Source: Porphyrobacter sp.
Lineage (GTDB): Bacteria; Pseudomonadota; Alphaproteobacteria; Sphingomonadales; Sphingomonadaceae
DNA length: 64,000 bases
Assembly (NCBI GenBank): GCA_017744315.1
Contig: JAGIBN010000009.1
Coordinates: forward strand, 124,001-188,000
Direction: 5' to 3'
In this document: positions 51,361 to 61,926 of the stretch, piece after piece
How positions within the stretch are numbered: the stretch's first letter is position 1
Layout: the number at the start of each line of letters is the position of its first letter
Made by a program: the position numbers and the translations under genes
The notes under the pieces: generated by a model
What the model was told of the DNA's origin: nothing
Seen by the model: only the letters and a program-made list of their open reading frames with translations
Database searches by the model: none

Positions 51361-52601
51361 CGCCGAACCTCCCCATCGGCGCGGCCGAGTGGGCTGATCT
51401 CGATTGCACCGCGCCAGTCAAACTTCTCGCGGCTCAGATAGGGGTTACGGCGCGTGATGGCCAGCAGCAGTCCGACGAGGAAGCACTGGGCGATGGTCGA
51501 CGATCCGCCGTAGCTGACCAGCGGCAGCGTCAAGCCCTTGGAAGGAAACAGCTGCAGATTGACGAGGATGTTGACGAATGCCTGCCCCCCGAACAGCGCT
51601 GTGAGGCCGGTAGCGGCGAGCAGGATGAACAGGTTGTCCTCGTCCACCAGGCGGACGAGCACCCGCACCACGATGGCGAGGTAGATCAGAACCACCAAGG
51701 CGCAGGTCAGCAGGCCGAATTCCTCACCGATCACCGAGAAGATGTAGTCGGTATGAGCTTCGGGCAGGATCATCTTGCGCGTGCCCAGCCACAGGCCTGA
51801 GCCGGTCCAGCCACCCGCCATCAACGTCCTGCTGGCAAGGTCGACCTGGTCGAACGCGGTGCCGCCGCCGAGGAAGGAGTCGATGCGATGGCGCGCGTTG
51901 TCGTAGAACGTGTAGGCCAGCGCCAGACCGCCCACGCCCACTCCGAACAGCACTCCGACGCGCTGCATCGGCAAGCCGGCCAAGACGACGAGCACGAACC
52001 AGCAGCCCACGAACAGGATCGCGTCGCCGAGGTTCGGCTGGATCATCAGCAGCGCCACGACCGTGCCGACGAAGATCGCGCTGAGCGGGATGACCGGCAA
52101 TTCGGCATCGCGGGCTCGCCAGGAAAGCACCCAGGCGCAAGACACCGCAAAGGCCGGCTTGAGGAACTCACTTGGCTGGAAGCGGATGCCGAAGTCGAGC
52201 CAGCGACGCGCGCCATTTACCTCGGTGCCGATCATGGGCACGAGCAGCATCGCGAAGATCATCGCCGCGCTCAGCAGGATCGATCCCCGCCGCACCAATT
52301 CGCGCGGCATGAGCGACGTTCCAAGCAAGACCAGGAGCCCCAGGAACTGCCAGCGCAGATGGAGCCAGAAGAAGTAGAGGTCCGGCAGATGCGCCGTACC
52401 CGAAAGACGGCGAGCGCTGGCCGGCGAGGCCGCCGCGACCGAGATCGATCCGACAGTCATCAACGCCAGAACAAGGAATAGAAGGACGCGATCGACCTCG
52501 CGCCACCAGACCTTCAGCTGGCGCTTCCGGCTCTGCGGAAACTGCGCCGCAGGGGCGGACCTTTCGCCCGGCCTCGGAACATAGGGACGAACCGGAGTCA
52601 T
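51357..52601 (-). CDS. ftsW: Septal peptidoglycan glycosyltransferase FtsW
   Basis: A 414-residue SEDS protein with about ten membrane helices. A cytosolic N-terminus of about 45 residues precedes the first helix (LLFLVLALMTVGSISVAAA). Family stretches: GARRWLDFGIRFQPSEFLKP, LLMIQPNLGDAILFVGCWF, EAHTDYIFSVIGEEFG and QAFVNILVNLQLFPSKGLTL with PLVSYGGSSTIAQ. It polymerises lipid II at the septum together with FtsI, which is encoded in the same cluster. Confidence 0.95.
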   Translation of the reverse strand: MTPVRPYVPRPGERSAPAAQFPQSRKRQLKVWWREVDRVLLFLVLALMTVGSISVAAASPASARRLSGTAHLPDLYFFWLHLRWQFLGLLVLLGTSLMPRELVRRGSILLSAAMIFAMLLVPMIGTEVNGARRWLDFGIRFQPSEFLKPAFAVSCAWVLSWRARDAELPVIPLSAIFVGTVVALLMIQPNLGDAILFVGCWFVLVVLAGLPMQRVGVLFGVGVGGLALAYTFYDNARHRIDSFLGGGTAFDQVDLASRTLMAGGWTGSGLWLGTRKMILPEAHTDYIFSVIGEEFGLLTCALVVLIYLAIVVRVLVRLVDEDNLFILLAATGLTALFGGQAFVNILVNLQLFPSKGLTLPLVSYGGSSTIAQCFLVGLLLAITRRNPYLSREKFDWRGAIEISPLGRADGEVRR

Positions 52602-53956
52602 GCCGGCGAATTCGCTGTGCAGGGCTCTCCGTCGGCTTCGGCGGTACCGGTCAGTTGGGCCACGAGCTTGCGGAACGTGTCACCCCGCGTCTCATAATCG
52701 CGGAACTGGTCGAAACTGGCGCAGGCCGGAGACAGCAGGATGACATCGCCGGGCCGCGCCGCGGCCATCGCCCGGGTGGTCGCTTCGCACAGCATCTCGC
52801 AGCGCTGAACCTGCATGAAGGGCTCGAGAAGCTCGGCAAAGCGCGGTCCCGCTTCGCCGATCGTGTACGCCGCTGCCACGTTGCCGAAGTTCGGCGCGCA
52901 TTCGTCGAGATCGTCGCCCTTGGGCAAACCGCCGCAAATCCAGTGGATGCGGCGATCGGGATCGGGCGGGAAAGCAGCCAGCGCAGGGGCGGTCGAGGCC
53001 GGATTGGTGGCCTTGCTGTCGTTGATGAACAGCACGTGGTCGAATTCGCCGAGCCGCTCCATGCGGTGCGGGAGACCGCGGAAGCTGGCGAGACCGGCCA
53101 GGACCTGCTCCAGGCTTAGTCCGAGGTCGAGCGCCATGGCTCCGGCAATGGCGGCGTTCTGCAGATTGTGTGGGCCCTGCAGCGAAGGCCAGTTGCACTG
53201 GCCTTCCTTCCAGAACGGCAGGCGCGCGCACACCGCCCGGCCCTGCGGTCGACGGAGCACTTCCTGCCGCTGGATCGCGGTGGTCGGCGCGTCGGCGCAG
53301 CCGAAGATGGCGAAGTTGCCCTCGCTTTGCATCGCGAAGAGCTTGGCCTTCGACGCCGCATAGGCGGCAAACCCGTCGTAGCGGTCGAGATGGTCAGGCG
53401 TGATATTGGTCAGGCCGGCAACCTCGCAGTCGAGCGACTGCGTGATGTCGATCTGATAGCTCGACAGTTCGAGCACATAGATCCCGCCCGTGGGCAGGGG
53501 GTCCTGCGCCAGGATTGGCAGGCCGATGTTTCCGCCCATTCGCGCCGGCAGGCCAGCGGCCTCGAGCAGATGGTGGAGCAATGCGGTTGTGGTGGACTTG
53601 CCGTTGGTTCCGGTGATCGCGGCCACGCGATGGGCTGGAAGCTCGGCGCGAGCTTGCGCGAACAGTTCAACGTCGCCGATCACGGGCACGCCGGCGGCTC
53701 GCGCGCGCTCGGCGATCGGGTGCGTGTTGAGCGGTACTCCGGGGCTGACGACCACTCCGTCAAACCCCGCAAGGTCGATCACCAGAGGGTCGGCAATGAT
53801 TGCGCGACCTGCCAGTTGTTCACGCGGCCCCTCTCGGCGGTCCCACGCGGTTACCTCGGCTCCGCTGGCGAGCAGGCTCTCGACCGTCGCCATCCCCGAG
53901 CGCGCCAGTCCCAGCACTACATAGCGTTTGCCGCGAAAGGCGCTGCTGACGATCAT
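52598..53956 (-). CDS. murD: UDP-N-acetylmuramoylalanine--D-glutamate ligase
   Basis: A 452-residue Mur ligase that adds D-Glu. It begins [20 protein letters not shown], has the substrate-binding [10 protein letters not shown], the P-loop [51 protein letters not shown] and [22 protein letters not shown] 53956 overlaps the mraY stop; the longer frame to 54310 is an accident of the overlapping mraY sequence. It overlaps ftsW downstream as ATGA. Confidence 0.95.
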   Translation of the reverse strand: MIVSSAFRGKRYVVLGLARSGMATVESLLASGAEVTAWDRREGPREQLAGRAIIADPLVIDLAGFDGVVVSPGVPLNTHPIAERARAAGVPVIGDVELFAQARAELPAHRVAAITGTNGKSTTTALLHHLLEAAGLPARMGGNIGLPILAQDPLPTGGIYVLELSSYQIDITQSLDCEVAGLTNITPDHLDRYDGFAAYAASKAKLFAMQSEGNFAIFGCADAPTTAIQRQEVLRRPQGRAVCARLPFWKEGQCNWPSLQGPHNLQNAAIAGAMALDLGLSLEQVLAGLASFRGLPHRMERLGEFDHVLFINDSKATNPASTAPALAAFPPDPDRRIHWICGGLPKGDDLDECAPNFGNVAAAYTIGEAGPRFAELLEPFMQVQRCEMLCEATTRAMAAARPGDVILLSPACASFDQFRDYETRGDTFRKLVAQLTGTAEADGEPCTANSPA

Positions 53957-55023
53957 CGGACCTTGAGCGTTGCCAGGCCCAGTACGGCGAGGACGATCGC
54001 GATGATCCAGAAGCGGATCACCACGGTCGACTCTTTCCAGCCGAGCTGTTCGAAATGGTGGTGGATCGGGGCCATGCGGAAGATCCGCTTTCCGGTGCGC
54101 TTGAACCAGAACACCTGGATGATCACGCTGGCAGTCTCGATCACGAACAGGCCGCCGATGATGAGCAACACGATCTCGTGCTGGGTAGCGACTGCGATCG
54201 CCCCGAGCGCGCCGCCCAGTGCGAGCGATCCAGTGTCGCCCATGAATACGGCTGCAGGCGGCGCGTTGAACCAGAGGAAGGCAAGGCCCGCTCCCATGAT
54301 CCCGGCGCAAAGTATCGCCAACTCACCCGCACCCGGCACGTGTGGAATGCCGAGGTAGCTTGAGTAGTCCACGCGGCCGACGAGGTAGCAGATCAGCATG
54401 AACGCGCCTGCCGCGATCACCACCGGCATCGTCGCCAGGCCGTCGAGGCCATCGGTCAGGTTTACCGCGTTCCCGAAACCGACGATCACCGTCGCCGCTA
54501 GCACGTAGTACAACGGGCCGAGAGGGATGTACCGGCCGGTCAGGAACGGAACGTAGAGGTTGGTGCTAACCTGATCGATGATGATCCACGCCGCCACACC
54601 GGCGACAATGAACTCCAGCAGCAGGCGAACCTTGCCCGAAACACCCTTGTGGCTGCGCTTGGTGACCTTATCGAAATCGTCGAGGAAACCGATCAGGCCA
54701 AAACCGCCGGTGACCGCAAGGCACGCCCAGACGAGCGGGCTCCGCGGATCCATCCAGATCAGCATCGAGACTACGAGCGATGTCAGGATCATCAGGCCGC
54801 CCATCGTCGGGGTTCCGACCTTGGCGAGGTGCGTCTGCGGTCCGTCACTGCGGATCGGCTGCCCCTTACCCTGGCGTACGCGCAGGAGGTTGATGAAGCG
54901 CGGGCCGATCAGCAGGCCCAGCGCCAGCGCGGTCAACATCGTCGCCCCGGCACGGAACGACTGGTAGCGAACCAGGTTAAGCAGACCTTCGAAATTGAGC
55001 CATTCAGCTAGCAGATACAGCAT
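53953..55023 (-). CDS. mraY: Phospho-N-acetylmuramoyl-pentapeptide transferase
   Basis: A 356-residue membrane enzyme with about ten helices that forms lipid I from UDP-MurNAc-pentapeptide and undecaprenyl phosphate. Visible motifs: the Asp-rich [49 protein letters not shown] and the [13 protein letters not shown] segment. Nine bases separate it from the murF stop, the only clear gap in the mur part of the cluster apart from those around ftsZ. Confidence 0.96.
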   Translation of the reverse strand: MLYLLAEWLNFEGLLNLVRYQSFRAGATMLTALALGLLIGPRFINLLRVRQGKGQPIRSDGPQTHLAKVGTPTMGGLMILTSLVVSMLIWMDPRSPLVWACLAVTGGFGLIGFLDDFDKVTKRSHKGVSGKVRLLLEFIVAGVAAWIIIDQVSTNLYVPFLTGRYIPLGPLYYVLAATVIVGFGNAVNLTDGLDGLATMPVVIAAGAFMLICYLVGRVDYSSYLGIPHVPGAGELAILCAGIMGAGLAFLWFNAPPAAVFMGDTGSLALGGALGAIAVATQHEIVLLIIGGLFVIETASVIIQVFWFKRTGKRIFRMAPIHHHFEQLGWKESTVVIRFWIIAIVLAVLGLATLKVR

Positions 55024-55032
55024 TCGAGCGGC

Positions 55033-56490
55033 TTAGCCCTCTCTGGCGGTAAAATGAGCGACGACCCTGCCCAGCCCCACCGAATTCGATCCCTTAACTA
55101 GCACCGCGTCGCCACTGGCAAGACCGAATTCCTCGAGCGCGGCAATCGCCTCCCCGGGGTTTTCGCAATGAGCGTAGGCAATCGGATTGCCAAGCGCCCC
55201 GTGCCCGCCTTTCCCCAACTCCCGTGCAAGGGCCTTCATTTCCTCGCCCACGAGTATGGCGTAGTCGACGTTCGCCTCAAGCAGCGGTTCGGCAAGTTGT
55301 GCGTGAAAGCCCGCCGCGAAATCGCCGAGTTCCTTCATGCTGCCGAGCACCGCGATCCTGCGGCTGGCCGGGGTAGCACCGAGCTGGCCGAGCGTGGCGC
55401 GCATCGATGCCGGGTTGGCGTTGTAGCTTTCGTCGATCAGCAGGGCATGGCCGCCAGGCACGCGCAGCCGATGCCGTGCGCCACGCCCTTTGAGGCCGCC
55501 CATTTCTGCCAGCGCGAGCCCTGCGGCACCGAGGTCGCCCCCAGCCGCGTGGACCGCCGCCATGACGCACAGCGAGTTCGACACCCAGTGACTTCCCGGT
55601 TCAGCGACCGAATAGCACAAACGCCGATCGTCGATGGAAGCCGTCACCAGCGAGCCGCCGTTTGCGGCCGGGATCGCGTCGAGCAGACGGACTTGCGCCT
55701 CCGCCGATTGTCCAAAGGCCAAGACGCGTGCTCCGCGAGCCTCCGCAGCGGCGCGGAGCCGGGCGAAGTGCGGGCTGTCCGCGGGAATGACAGCGGTGCC
55801 GCCCGCTTCGAGCCCGCCAAAGATTTCCGCCTTGGCGTCAGCGATGGCTTCCTCGCTGCCGAGATTTTCGATGTGCGCCGGCGCGATGGTGGTGATGACC
55901 GCGACGTGAGGACGCACCTGGGCCGCCAGACCGGCGATCTCGCCCGCGTGGTTCATGCCCATCTCGAACACGCCGAAGCGGCTGCGCGAAGGCATGCGCG
56001 ACAGGCTGAGCGGCACGCCGACATGATTGTTGTAGCTGCGGACCGAACGGTGGGCGGCACCCTTGCCCGTGCGCTCCAGCGACGCGAAGATCGCTTCCTT
56101 CACGCCGGTCTTGCCGACGGATCCGGTGACGCCGATCACACAGGCAGCGGCTCGCTCTCGAGCGGTTTTTGCAAGAAGCTCAAGGGCCCTTGAGGTATCC
56201 TCGACCAGCACGTGCGGCTGTTCGATCGGACGGTCGACGATGGCTGCGGCCGCTCCGTTGGAGAAGGCCTTGTCGAGATAGACATGCCCGTCGAGGCTTT
56301 CGCCCTTGAGAGCAAAGAACAGGTCGCCCGAGCGTACATCGCGCGAGTCCATTTCGACTCCCGCGATCTGGAAATCGCCGCTGGCCTGGCCTCCGGTTGC
56401 GCTGGCGATCTGTTCCGCCGTCCAGAGGGCGAGGCGCTGGCGGTCCCGCCCTTCGTTGGGCCAGCGAAGGGTCTTCATCAACGCATTCAT
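55033..56490 (-). CDS. murF: UDP-MurNAc-tripeptide--D-Ala-D-Ala ligase
   Basis: A 485-residue Mur ligase that adds the D-Ala-D-Ala dipeptide. It shows VEMDSRDVRSGDLFFALKGE, the P-loop VTGSVGKTGVKEAIFASL, SYNNHVGVPLSLSRMP, FEMGMNHAGEIA, IAPAHIENLGS and DESYNANPASMRATL. ATG 56490 overlaps the murE stop as ATGA. The frame extends a few codons upstream into murE without a better start. Confidence 0.95.
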   Translation of the reverse strand: MNALMKTLRWPNEGRDRQRLALWTAEQIASATGGQASGDFQIAGVEMDSRDVRSGDLFFALKGESLDGHVYLDKAFSNGAAAAIVDRPIEQPHVLVEDTSRALELLAKTARERAAACVIGVTGSVGKTGVKEAIFASLERTGKGAAHRSVRSYNNHVGVPLSLSRMPSRSRFGVFEMGMNHAGEIAGLAAQVRPHVAVITTIAPAHIENLGSEEAIADAKAEIFGGLEAGGTAVIPADSPHFARLRAAAEARGARVLAFGQSAEAQVRLLDAIPAANGGSLVTASIDDRRLCYSVAEPGSHWVSNSLCVMAAVHAAGGDLGAAGLALAEMGGLKGRGARHRLRVPGGHALLIDESYNANPASMRATLGQLGATPASRRIAVLGSMKELGDFAAGFHAQLAEPLLEANVDYAILVGEEMKALARELGKGGHGALGNPIAYAHCENPGEAIAALEEFGLASGDAVLVKGSNSVGLGRVVAHFTAREG

Positions 56491-57956
56491 CCATTGGCTC
56501 CTGCCAGCGCGGCGGCACATTCGCGCGCCACGGTAACGTCGTCGAACGGCAGGATCTGCATCGTCTCTCCCGAGCCGATGATCTGCCCCTGTTCATGCCC
56601 CTTGCCCGCAATCAGGACGATGTCGTCGCCTCGGGCCTCGTTGATCGCCGCAGCGATCGCATCGCGACGGTTGCCGATCTCGCGCGCGGCAGGTGCGCCC
56701 GCGAGGATCTGCAGCCGGATCAAGGCCGGATCTTCGCCGCGTGGATTGTCGTCGGTCACGATAACCAGTTCAGAATGCCGCGCTGCGACCTCGCCCATCT
56801 GGGCTCGCTTGCCGATGTCGCGGTCACCACCGGCGCCAAATACCGTAATCAGTCGCCCAGACACGTGTGGGCGAAGCGCGTCAATAGCCGCGCCGAGCGC
56901 GTCAGGGGTATGAGCGTAATCGACGTAGACTGGCGCACCCGACGCGGTGATCGCCGCACGTTCGAGCCGACCGCGCACCGGCTGCAGGCGCCCGAGGGCA
57001 TCGAACACCGCGCCCGCTTCTCCGCCGGTCGAGAGAACAAGGCCAGCAGCAACAAGCGCATTCGCCACCTGGTAGGCACCGATCAGCGGCAGGGTGACCT
57101 TCCGGCGCACGCCTTCATACTCAAGCTCAAGTTCCTGGCCCAACTGTCCGGGCAAGCGGGAGAGCAGGCGGATCCCCTCGCCCTGCTCTCCCACCATGAA
57201 GAGGCGCAACCCCCTGGTCCGCGCCGCTTCCTGAGCCTGTTGGCTCCAGACGTCGTCTGCCCAGATGACCGCCGTCCCGCCTTCGTCCACAACTTCGGTG
57301 AACAGGCGCATCTTGGCGGCGAAATAGTCGTCCATGTCCGCGTGGTAATCGAGGTGATCGCGCGACAGGTTGGTGAAGGCGCCGGCGACGACCGACAGGC
57401 CCTCGTTGCGATATTGCGAAAGCCCGTGACTCGAAGCCTCGTAAGCGACGTGAGTGACGCCCTCGCGCGCAAGGCCGGTCATGTTCGACAGGAATGTGAC
57501 GATGTCGGGCGTGGTCAGCCCGGTAGAGACGCTGCCATCCGGCGTCGTCACGCCGAGCGTTCCGATCGAGGCGGCCCGCTGCCCGCACATGCGCCAGATC
57601 TGACGCGTCATCTCGACAGTGGAAGTTTTGCCGTTGGTTCCGGTGACTGCGACGACGGTTTCCGGAACCGGGCGGAAGAACTGTGCTGCCAGTCGGGCAA
57701 AGGCGCGACGCGGCTCCGGATCGGCGAAATGTGCCGCGCCGCTGACTTCAACCTGCGGCCGGGTGACGACCGCAATTGCCCCGGCGGCAACCGCTGCTGG
57801 AATGAAACCCTCGCCGTTGACGACCGAGCCCTGGAACGCTCCGAACACTGTGCCAGGTGCGACCTTGCGGTGGTCAATCGCGAAGCCGGTAACCTCAAAT
57901 TCACCATAACCGCCCGCGTCGAAGCCGGCGGCGGCGGCCAGGCGGGCGAGCTTCAT
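56487..57956 (-). CDS. murE: UDP-MurNAc-L-Ala-D-Glu--meso-diaminopimelate ligase
   Basis: A 489-residue Mur ligase. Motifs are VAVTGTNGKTSTVEMTRQIW (P-loop), TTPDIVTFLSNM, YEASSHGLSQYR, FTNLSRDHLDYHADMDDYF, YAHTPDALGAAID and the amino-acid specificity motif TDDNPRGEDP. The DNPR sequence is typical of meso-diaminopimelate-adding enzymes, so the cell wall is the usual Gram-negative type. It overlaps ftsI upstream and murF downstream by four bases each. Confidence 0.95.
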   Translation of the reverse strand: MKLARLAAAAGFDAGGYGEFEVTGFAIDHRKVAPGTVFGAFQGSVVNGEGFIPAAVAAGAIAVVTRPQVEVSGAAHFADPEPRRAFARLAAQFFRPVPETVVAVTGTNGKTSTVEMTRQIWRMCGQRAASIGTLGVTTPDGSVSTGLTTPDIVTFLSNMTGLAREGVTHVAYEASSHGLSQYRNEGLSVVAGAFTNLSRDHLDYHADMDDYFAAKMRLFTEVVDEGGTAVIWADDVWSQQAQEAARTRGLRLFMVGEQGEGIRLLSRLPGQLGQELELEYEGVRRKVTLPLIGAYQVANALVAAGLVLSTGGEAGAVFDALGRLQPVRGRLERAAITASGAPVYVDYAHTPDALGAAIDALRPHVSGRLITVFGAGGDRDIGKRAQMGEVAARHSELVIVTDDNPRGEDPALIRLQILAGAPAAREIGNRRDAIAAAINEARGDDIVLIAGKGHEQGQIIGSGETMQILPFDDVTVARECAAALAGANG

Positions 57957-59671
57957 TCCTCTGAACCGATCAGCGGCTTGAGATCGGTGAGATCGATGTC
58001 GCGATTGTCGTCAGGATACACCCCGAGGATCGGGCCGATGCGCGGCACAAGGCGCCTGATTACGGGCGCCGCGTTCCAGGCAGCGGTCCGCTGGAACGAG
58101 CTGGCCGCGACAGCCTTGGGCTCGTCCATCATGGAGATCACGACATAGCGCGGCTTGTCCATCGGGAAGGCCGCAGCGAAAGTCGCGACCACCGACGTAC
58201 GATTGTAACCGCCCGAGCCCGGCTTTTCGGCGCTTCCGGTCTTGCCGCCTACACGGAACCCCGGAGCATCGGCGTGGCGGCCGGTGCCGTAGAGCGCGAT
58301 CATCCGCAGAAGCTGGTTCATGCGAGCGCTGGTGCTGGCCTTGAACACGCGACGGCCGCGATTGGCCTGTCCCGGCGCGACCTTGTAAAGCGTCGCCGGC
58401 CGCCAGATGCCGCCGTTGACCATGGCAGCGTAAGCGGTCGCGAGGTGCAGCGGCGTAACCGCGATGCCGTGGCCATAGCCGACGGTCATGGCCCTCAGGC
58501 GCGGCCAGTCGCCGCTCGCCCAGATCGGGAAACCGCGAGCCGGCAGCTCGATGTATGGGCGCTCGTTGAAACCGAGATCGGCCATGACCTGCTTCAAGCG
58601 GGCCGCACCAAGGTCATCAACGATGTGCGCCGTAACGATGTTCGACGAGTGGATCAGCGTTTCGGGCACGTTGAGGGTGGCGCCGAGCGGGTGGCTGTCC
58701 TTGATCGTGAACCCGCCGATGTGAAGCGGCGTCGCCGGGTAGCGGCGCGAGAGATCGGTCACGGTACCCGCATCGATCGCAGCGGCCACGGCGAGCGGCT
58801 TGAACGTCGAACCCAGCTCGTAGACCTGGTTAGTGACCTTGTTGAAGATGTACTTCTGGCTGTCCCGGTCGACCTTGTTCGGGTCGAATTCGGGCAGCGA
58901 GGCGAGCGCGAGGACTTCGCCTGTGTCGACGTCGAGGACGATGCCCGCCGCACCCACTGCATCAACGGAAAGCATGCCGCGGCGCAACTCGTCTTCGAGC
59001 GCTCCCTGGACGCGAGCATCGATCGACAGCGCAACCGGGGCGCCGCGGAGCGCGGGGTCGAGCAGTCTGTCGTTGAGCGCCGACTCCATCCCGACGTGGC
59101 CCTTGCCGTCTTCATCGACGTAACCAAGGACGTGGGCCGCCATCGAACCCTGCGGATAGTGGCGATCGGTTTCGCGCGGCAGTTCGAGGGCCAGTTCGCC
59201 CAGGGCCATCACCTTGTTGGCGTCTTCGGGCAGGATACGGCGGCGCAGATAGCCAGACTTGCCCGAAGCAAGCTTGCGGGCAATCTCGGCCTCGTCGAGG
59301 TCGGGGAATATCCCTTTCAGGCGATGCGCCACCGACTTGGCGGACTGGACGAGCGGCGGGCCGCCATCGTCCATCGCGGTCGGGTTGAACCACAGCGCAT
59401 AAGCGGGGAACGCACGCGCCAGCGGCACGCCATTGCGGTCGGTGATCTCGCCACGCGTCGGCAGCAGGGCATCAGCCATCGAGCGCTGGCTCGGCGCCGG
59501 CTGGACCACGCCAAGATAGGCGATGCGCAACAGTGCTGCGGCGGCGAGGGCGAGGAAAGCCGCGCCGATCAGCAGAACCCTCAGCTGAGCGAGAAGAAGC
59601 GCCTTGCGCCGGATGTCGACCAGATGGACCCGGCCAGGCGCCTGGGGTGCACTGATCGCGTAAGCGTTCAT
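57953..59671 (-). CDS. ftsI: Penicillin-binding protein 3 (septal transpeptidase FtsI)
   Basis: A 572-residue class B PBP. A short cytosolic part and one membrane helix (VLLIGAAFLALAAAALLRIA) precede the dimerisation/pedestal domain (RGEITDRNGVPLARAFPAYA) and the transpeptidase domain with SxxK in ELGSTFKPLAV, SxN in IHSSNIVTAH and KTG in VGGKTGSAEK. All three active-site motifs are intact. It overlaps ftsL (ATGA) and murE. It crosslinks septal peptidoglycan with FtsW. Confidence 0.96.
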   Translation of the reverse strand: MNAYAISAPQAPGRVHLVDIRRKALLLAQLRVLLIGAAFLALAAAALLRIAYLGVVQPAPSQRSMADALLPTRGEITDRNGVPLARAFPAYALWFNPTAMDDGGPPLVQSAKSVAHRLKGIFPDLDEAEIARKLASGKSGYLRRRILPEDANKVMALGELALELPRETDRHYPQGSMAAHVLGYVDEDGKGHVGMESALNDRLLDPALRGAPVALSIDARVQGALEDELRRGMLSVDAVGAAGIVLDVDTGEVLALASLPEFDPNKVDRDSQKYIFNKVTNQVYELGSTFKPLAVAAAIDAGTVTDLSRRYPATPLHIGGFTIKDSHPLGATLNVPETLIHSSNIVTAHIVDDLGAARLKQVMADLGFNERPYIELPARGFPIWASGDWPRLRAMTVGYGHGIAVTPLHLATAYAAMVNGGIWRPATLYKVAPGQANRGRRVFKASTSARMNQLLRMIALYGTGRHADAPGFRVGGKTGSAEKPGSGGYNRTSVVATFAAAFPMDKPRYVVISMMDEPKAVAASSFQRTAAWNAAPVIRRLVPRIGPILGVYPDDNRDIDLTDLKPLIGSEE

Positions 59672-60171
59672 TCGCCGATGCTCGCAATCGTGGCGCGCAA
59701 CGGAATGCGCATCGCGCCACCGTCAGAGCGGGCGTCAGCCAAAGTCTCGGTGCGCTCCGGCTGGATCAGAGCGTCGTCGACCGGCTTGCCGGTGATCGGC
59801 GAAACGAATTTCGGAAAGTCGGGCGCATCGCCGTCGACCCCGGCCACGCGGATCGGTTCCGGCGCGCCGATACCACGCGGGGTACCGAAGCTCGCGAGCT
59901 GGCGCTCGCTGCCGATGAACTGGGCAGCCGTCGGGGCGGTGTAGCCGAAATCGACCTGGTTCCAAGCCGCCAACTGCAGCTGATTGGAACGCGTCTCGAA
60001 CTCCGTCTCGAGCAGCAGCTTTTGCTGTTCGAGCGCGACGATCTGCCGCTCAGCCCTGACGACGTCGCTCACCACCGCGTGCACCTTGAGGTGCAGCGTC
60101 AGATAGAGTCCGGTGCAGATCGCCAGCGTCATCAACCAGCCGATCCGGCGCATGCGGTCTTGCGGTGTCAT
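59668..60171 (-). CDS. ftsL: Cell division protein FtsL
   Basis: A 167-residue bitopic protein: short basic N-terminus ([11 protein letters not shown]), one membrane helix ([20 protein letters not shown]), a coiled-coil-like stretch ([20 protein letters not shown]) and an extended polar tail of about 90 residues. Assignment rests on topology and on the position between rsmH and ftsI; sequence conservation of FtsL is low in general. The tail is longer than in E. coli FtsL (121 residues). It overlaps both neighbours by four bases. Confidence 0.88.
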   Translation of the reverse strand: MTPQDRMRRIGWLMTLAICTGLYLTLHLKVHAVVSDVVRAERQIVALEQQKLLLETEFETRSNQLQLAAWNQVDFGYTAPTAAQFIGSERQLASFGTPRGIGAPEPIRVAGVDGDAPDFPKFVSPITGKPVDDALIQPERTETLADARSDGGAMRIPLRATIASIGE

Positions 60172-61112
60172 GCGGCCTCCCTTGCTGGGGCAGAGGTGCG
60201 GACCGCGGCGCGCAACGTCGCCGAACGAGCCCTGGGGTTGCGGAGCGTCTCGGCGTCGGAGGGTCGGATTCCCTTCGAGACCTTTTCAAACGTCGGCGAC
60301 GAACCGGCGTCGACTTCGGGCAGATGGCGGCTGGCCCGCGCTGTGGCGCCGGCGGCTTCGCGCAGGAAGCGCTTCACGATGCGGTCTTCGAGGCTGTGGA
60401 AGCTGACCACCGCCAGGCGTCCACCGCTCTTGAGCAGCTGCTCAGCGCCCTTGAGCCCCTCGTCCAGCTCATTGAGCTCCCCATTCACGTGGATGCGGAT
60501 AGCCTGGAAGCTGCGGGTCGCCGGATCCTTCGGCGCACCGACGCGGTAGCCGAGCGCCTTGCGGATAACTTGCGCCAGCTCGGCCGTAGTCGAGAGCGGA
60601 CGCGCGGCCACGATCGCGCGCGCGATGCGGCGGCTCTGCCGCTCTTCGCCGTAGTGCCACAGGACGTCGGCAATCTCGGCCTCGTCAGCGCCGTTCAGGA
60701 AATCCGCGGCAGTCGGCCCCTCGCGGCTCATGGTCATGTCGAGCGGACCATCGGTAGAGAACGCGAACCCACGCTCCGCCTGATCGAGCTGCATCGAGGA
60801 AACGCCGATATCCATTGCGACGCCATCGACGCGGGCAACCCCCGCCTCGGCAAGAGCGCTCACCATCTCGGAGAAACGGCGCGGATGCAGGATCAGGCGC
60901 GGCGGATTGTCGCGCGTCTCGGGGAAGCTGGCACCGGCTGCGATGGCGTCGGGATCGCGGTCGAAGGCATGGACCGTCGCGCCCGCGTCGAGGATCGCCC
61001 GGGTGTAACCACCGGCACCGAACGTTGCGTCGACGATCACATCGCCGGGCCCCGGAGCCAGGGCTTCCATCACCTCGTCGAGGAGGACGGGAATGTGCGG
61101 GGCGGAGCTCAC
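60168..61112 (-). CDS. rsmH: 16S rRNA m4C1402 methyltransferase RsmH (MraW)
   Basis: A 314-residue SAM-dependent methyltransferase that modifies C1402 in the ribosomal decoding site. It has [13 protein letters not shown] at the N-terminus, the SAM motif [44 protein letters not shown] and the C-terminal [20 protein letters not shown]. It overlaps mraZ by four bases at the start and ftsL at the stop. Confidence 0.96.
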   Translation of the reverse strand: MSSAPHIPVLLDEVMEALAPGPGDVIVDATFGAGGYTRAILDAGATVHAFDRDPDAIAAGASFPETRDNPPRLILHPRRFSEMVSALAEAGVARVDGVAMDIGVSSMQLDQAERGFAFSTDGPLDMTMSREGPTAADFLNGADEAEIADVLWHYGEERQSRRIARAIVAARPLSTTAELAQVIRKALGYRVGAPKDPATRSFQAIRIHVNGELNELDEGLKGAEQLLKSGGRLAVVSFHSLEDRIVKRFLREAAGATARASRHLPEVDAGSSPTFEKVSKGIRPSDAETLRNPRARSATLRAAVRTSAPAREAA

Positions 61113-61642
61113 TTGCCCTTCCCCTTGGCGGCAGCATCAGCCTCGAGCTTGCGACAAACAGCCTTCTGGCCGTCCCAGCTCGATTCCATCGCGTAGAGCT
61201 GTTCCGGCGACCACAGGGTGAAGAACTGCCCGCCGCCGAGGACGCAGATACCCTTCTCGATCGAGCAAAGCTCGGCGAGGTGATCGGGCAGGACGAAACG
61301 GCCGCTGGCGTCGAACGGGACTTCGGTGAAGGTCCAGAGCTGGATCGAGCGCAGTTCGCGGTCGAATTCCTTGCCGAGCCTGACGGCGTTGTCCTCCTCG
61401 CGATCCAGCAGCGCGTCGAACGAGGCGGTGCGATCGAGCCCGAAACCAGTCAGGCAATTCCAGCGATCATGCTTGGCGAGACAGAGGATGCGCGGATCGG
61501 TTTCCGCCGGGGCAATGGCTTTGCGGAAGGCAGGCGGCAGGACGTAGCGGCCCTTTTCACCGCGGGGCGAGAAGCCCTGTCCGCTATAGCCTGAACCCTT
61601 AAGCACGTCCCAATTGCCCCCGTTGGCAAGTCCTGAACCCAC
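61109..61642 (-). CDS. mraZ: Transcriptional regulator MraZ
   Basis: A protein of about 177 residues with two SpoVT/AbrB-like halves: [19 protein letters not shown] and [20 protein letters not shown] (the DxxxR type motif). MraZ forms a ring and binds repeated boxes upstream of its own operon, repressing dcw transcription in E. coli. The start is uncertain: GTG 61642 has GGGGAAGG seven bases before it and is used here; ATG 61690 and GTG 61606 are in frame. It is the first gene of the cluster and overlaps rsmH as ATGA. Confidence 0.9.
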   Translation of the reverse strand: MGSGLANGGNWDVLKGSGYSGQGFSPRGEKGRYVLPPAFRKAIAPAETDPRILCLAKHDRWNCLTGFGLDRTASFDALLDREEDNAVRLGKEFDRELRSIQLWTFTEVPFDASGRFVLPDHLAELCSIEKGICVLGGGQFFTLWSPEQLYAMESSWDGQKAVCRKLEADAAAKGKGK

Positions 61643-61745
61643 GGACACGCCTTCCCCGCGCAGCCACGCGTAAGTACGCGAGACCGTCATCCCCTTTCAG
61701 GAATGCAACACGGGTGGTTTGTCCGATGGATTCACTATGTAACGC

Positions 61746-61788
61746 GGGGAGATGCGGGAGAAAAGGGGAAATTGCGGGATTGTGTGGG
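61746..61788. promoter_or_regulatory. Array of GGG triplets with helical spacing upstream of mraZ (MraZ boxes)
   Basis: On the plus strand GGG triplets occur at 61746-61749, 61756-61758, 61765-61768, 61776-61778 and 61786-61788, four of them as GGGA and the last as TGGGC, with 9-10 nt between equivalent bases. MraZ binds short G-rich boxes repeated every ten bases, so this is a candidate autoregulatory site 104-146 bp before the chosen start. The G-rich strand is opposite to the coding strand of mraZ. Confidence 0.6.
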
Positions 61789-61926
61789 CAAGATCGCTTT
61801 TTATGCCTCAGGATTCGAGGGTTAACGGGCGAAGCGCACACCGATGCGAGGTCCACCGGTGTCTGCAAGACCGCATTTATATCATTGATTTATCGTAATT
61901 TATGAGAAGGCTTTCGGCCCGTCCCG

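Noticed and set aside
56397-59944. Long plus-strand ORFs (583 and 556 codons) antisense to murE and ftsI
   Set aside because: Same cause: third-position GC bias opens the opposite frame. No family motif and no ribosome binding site.
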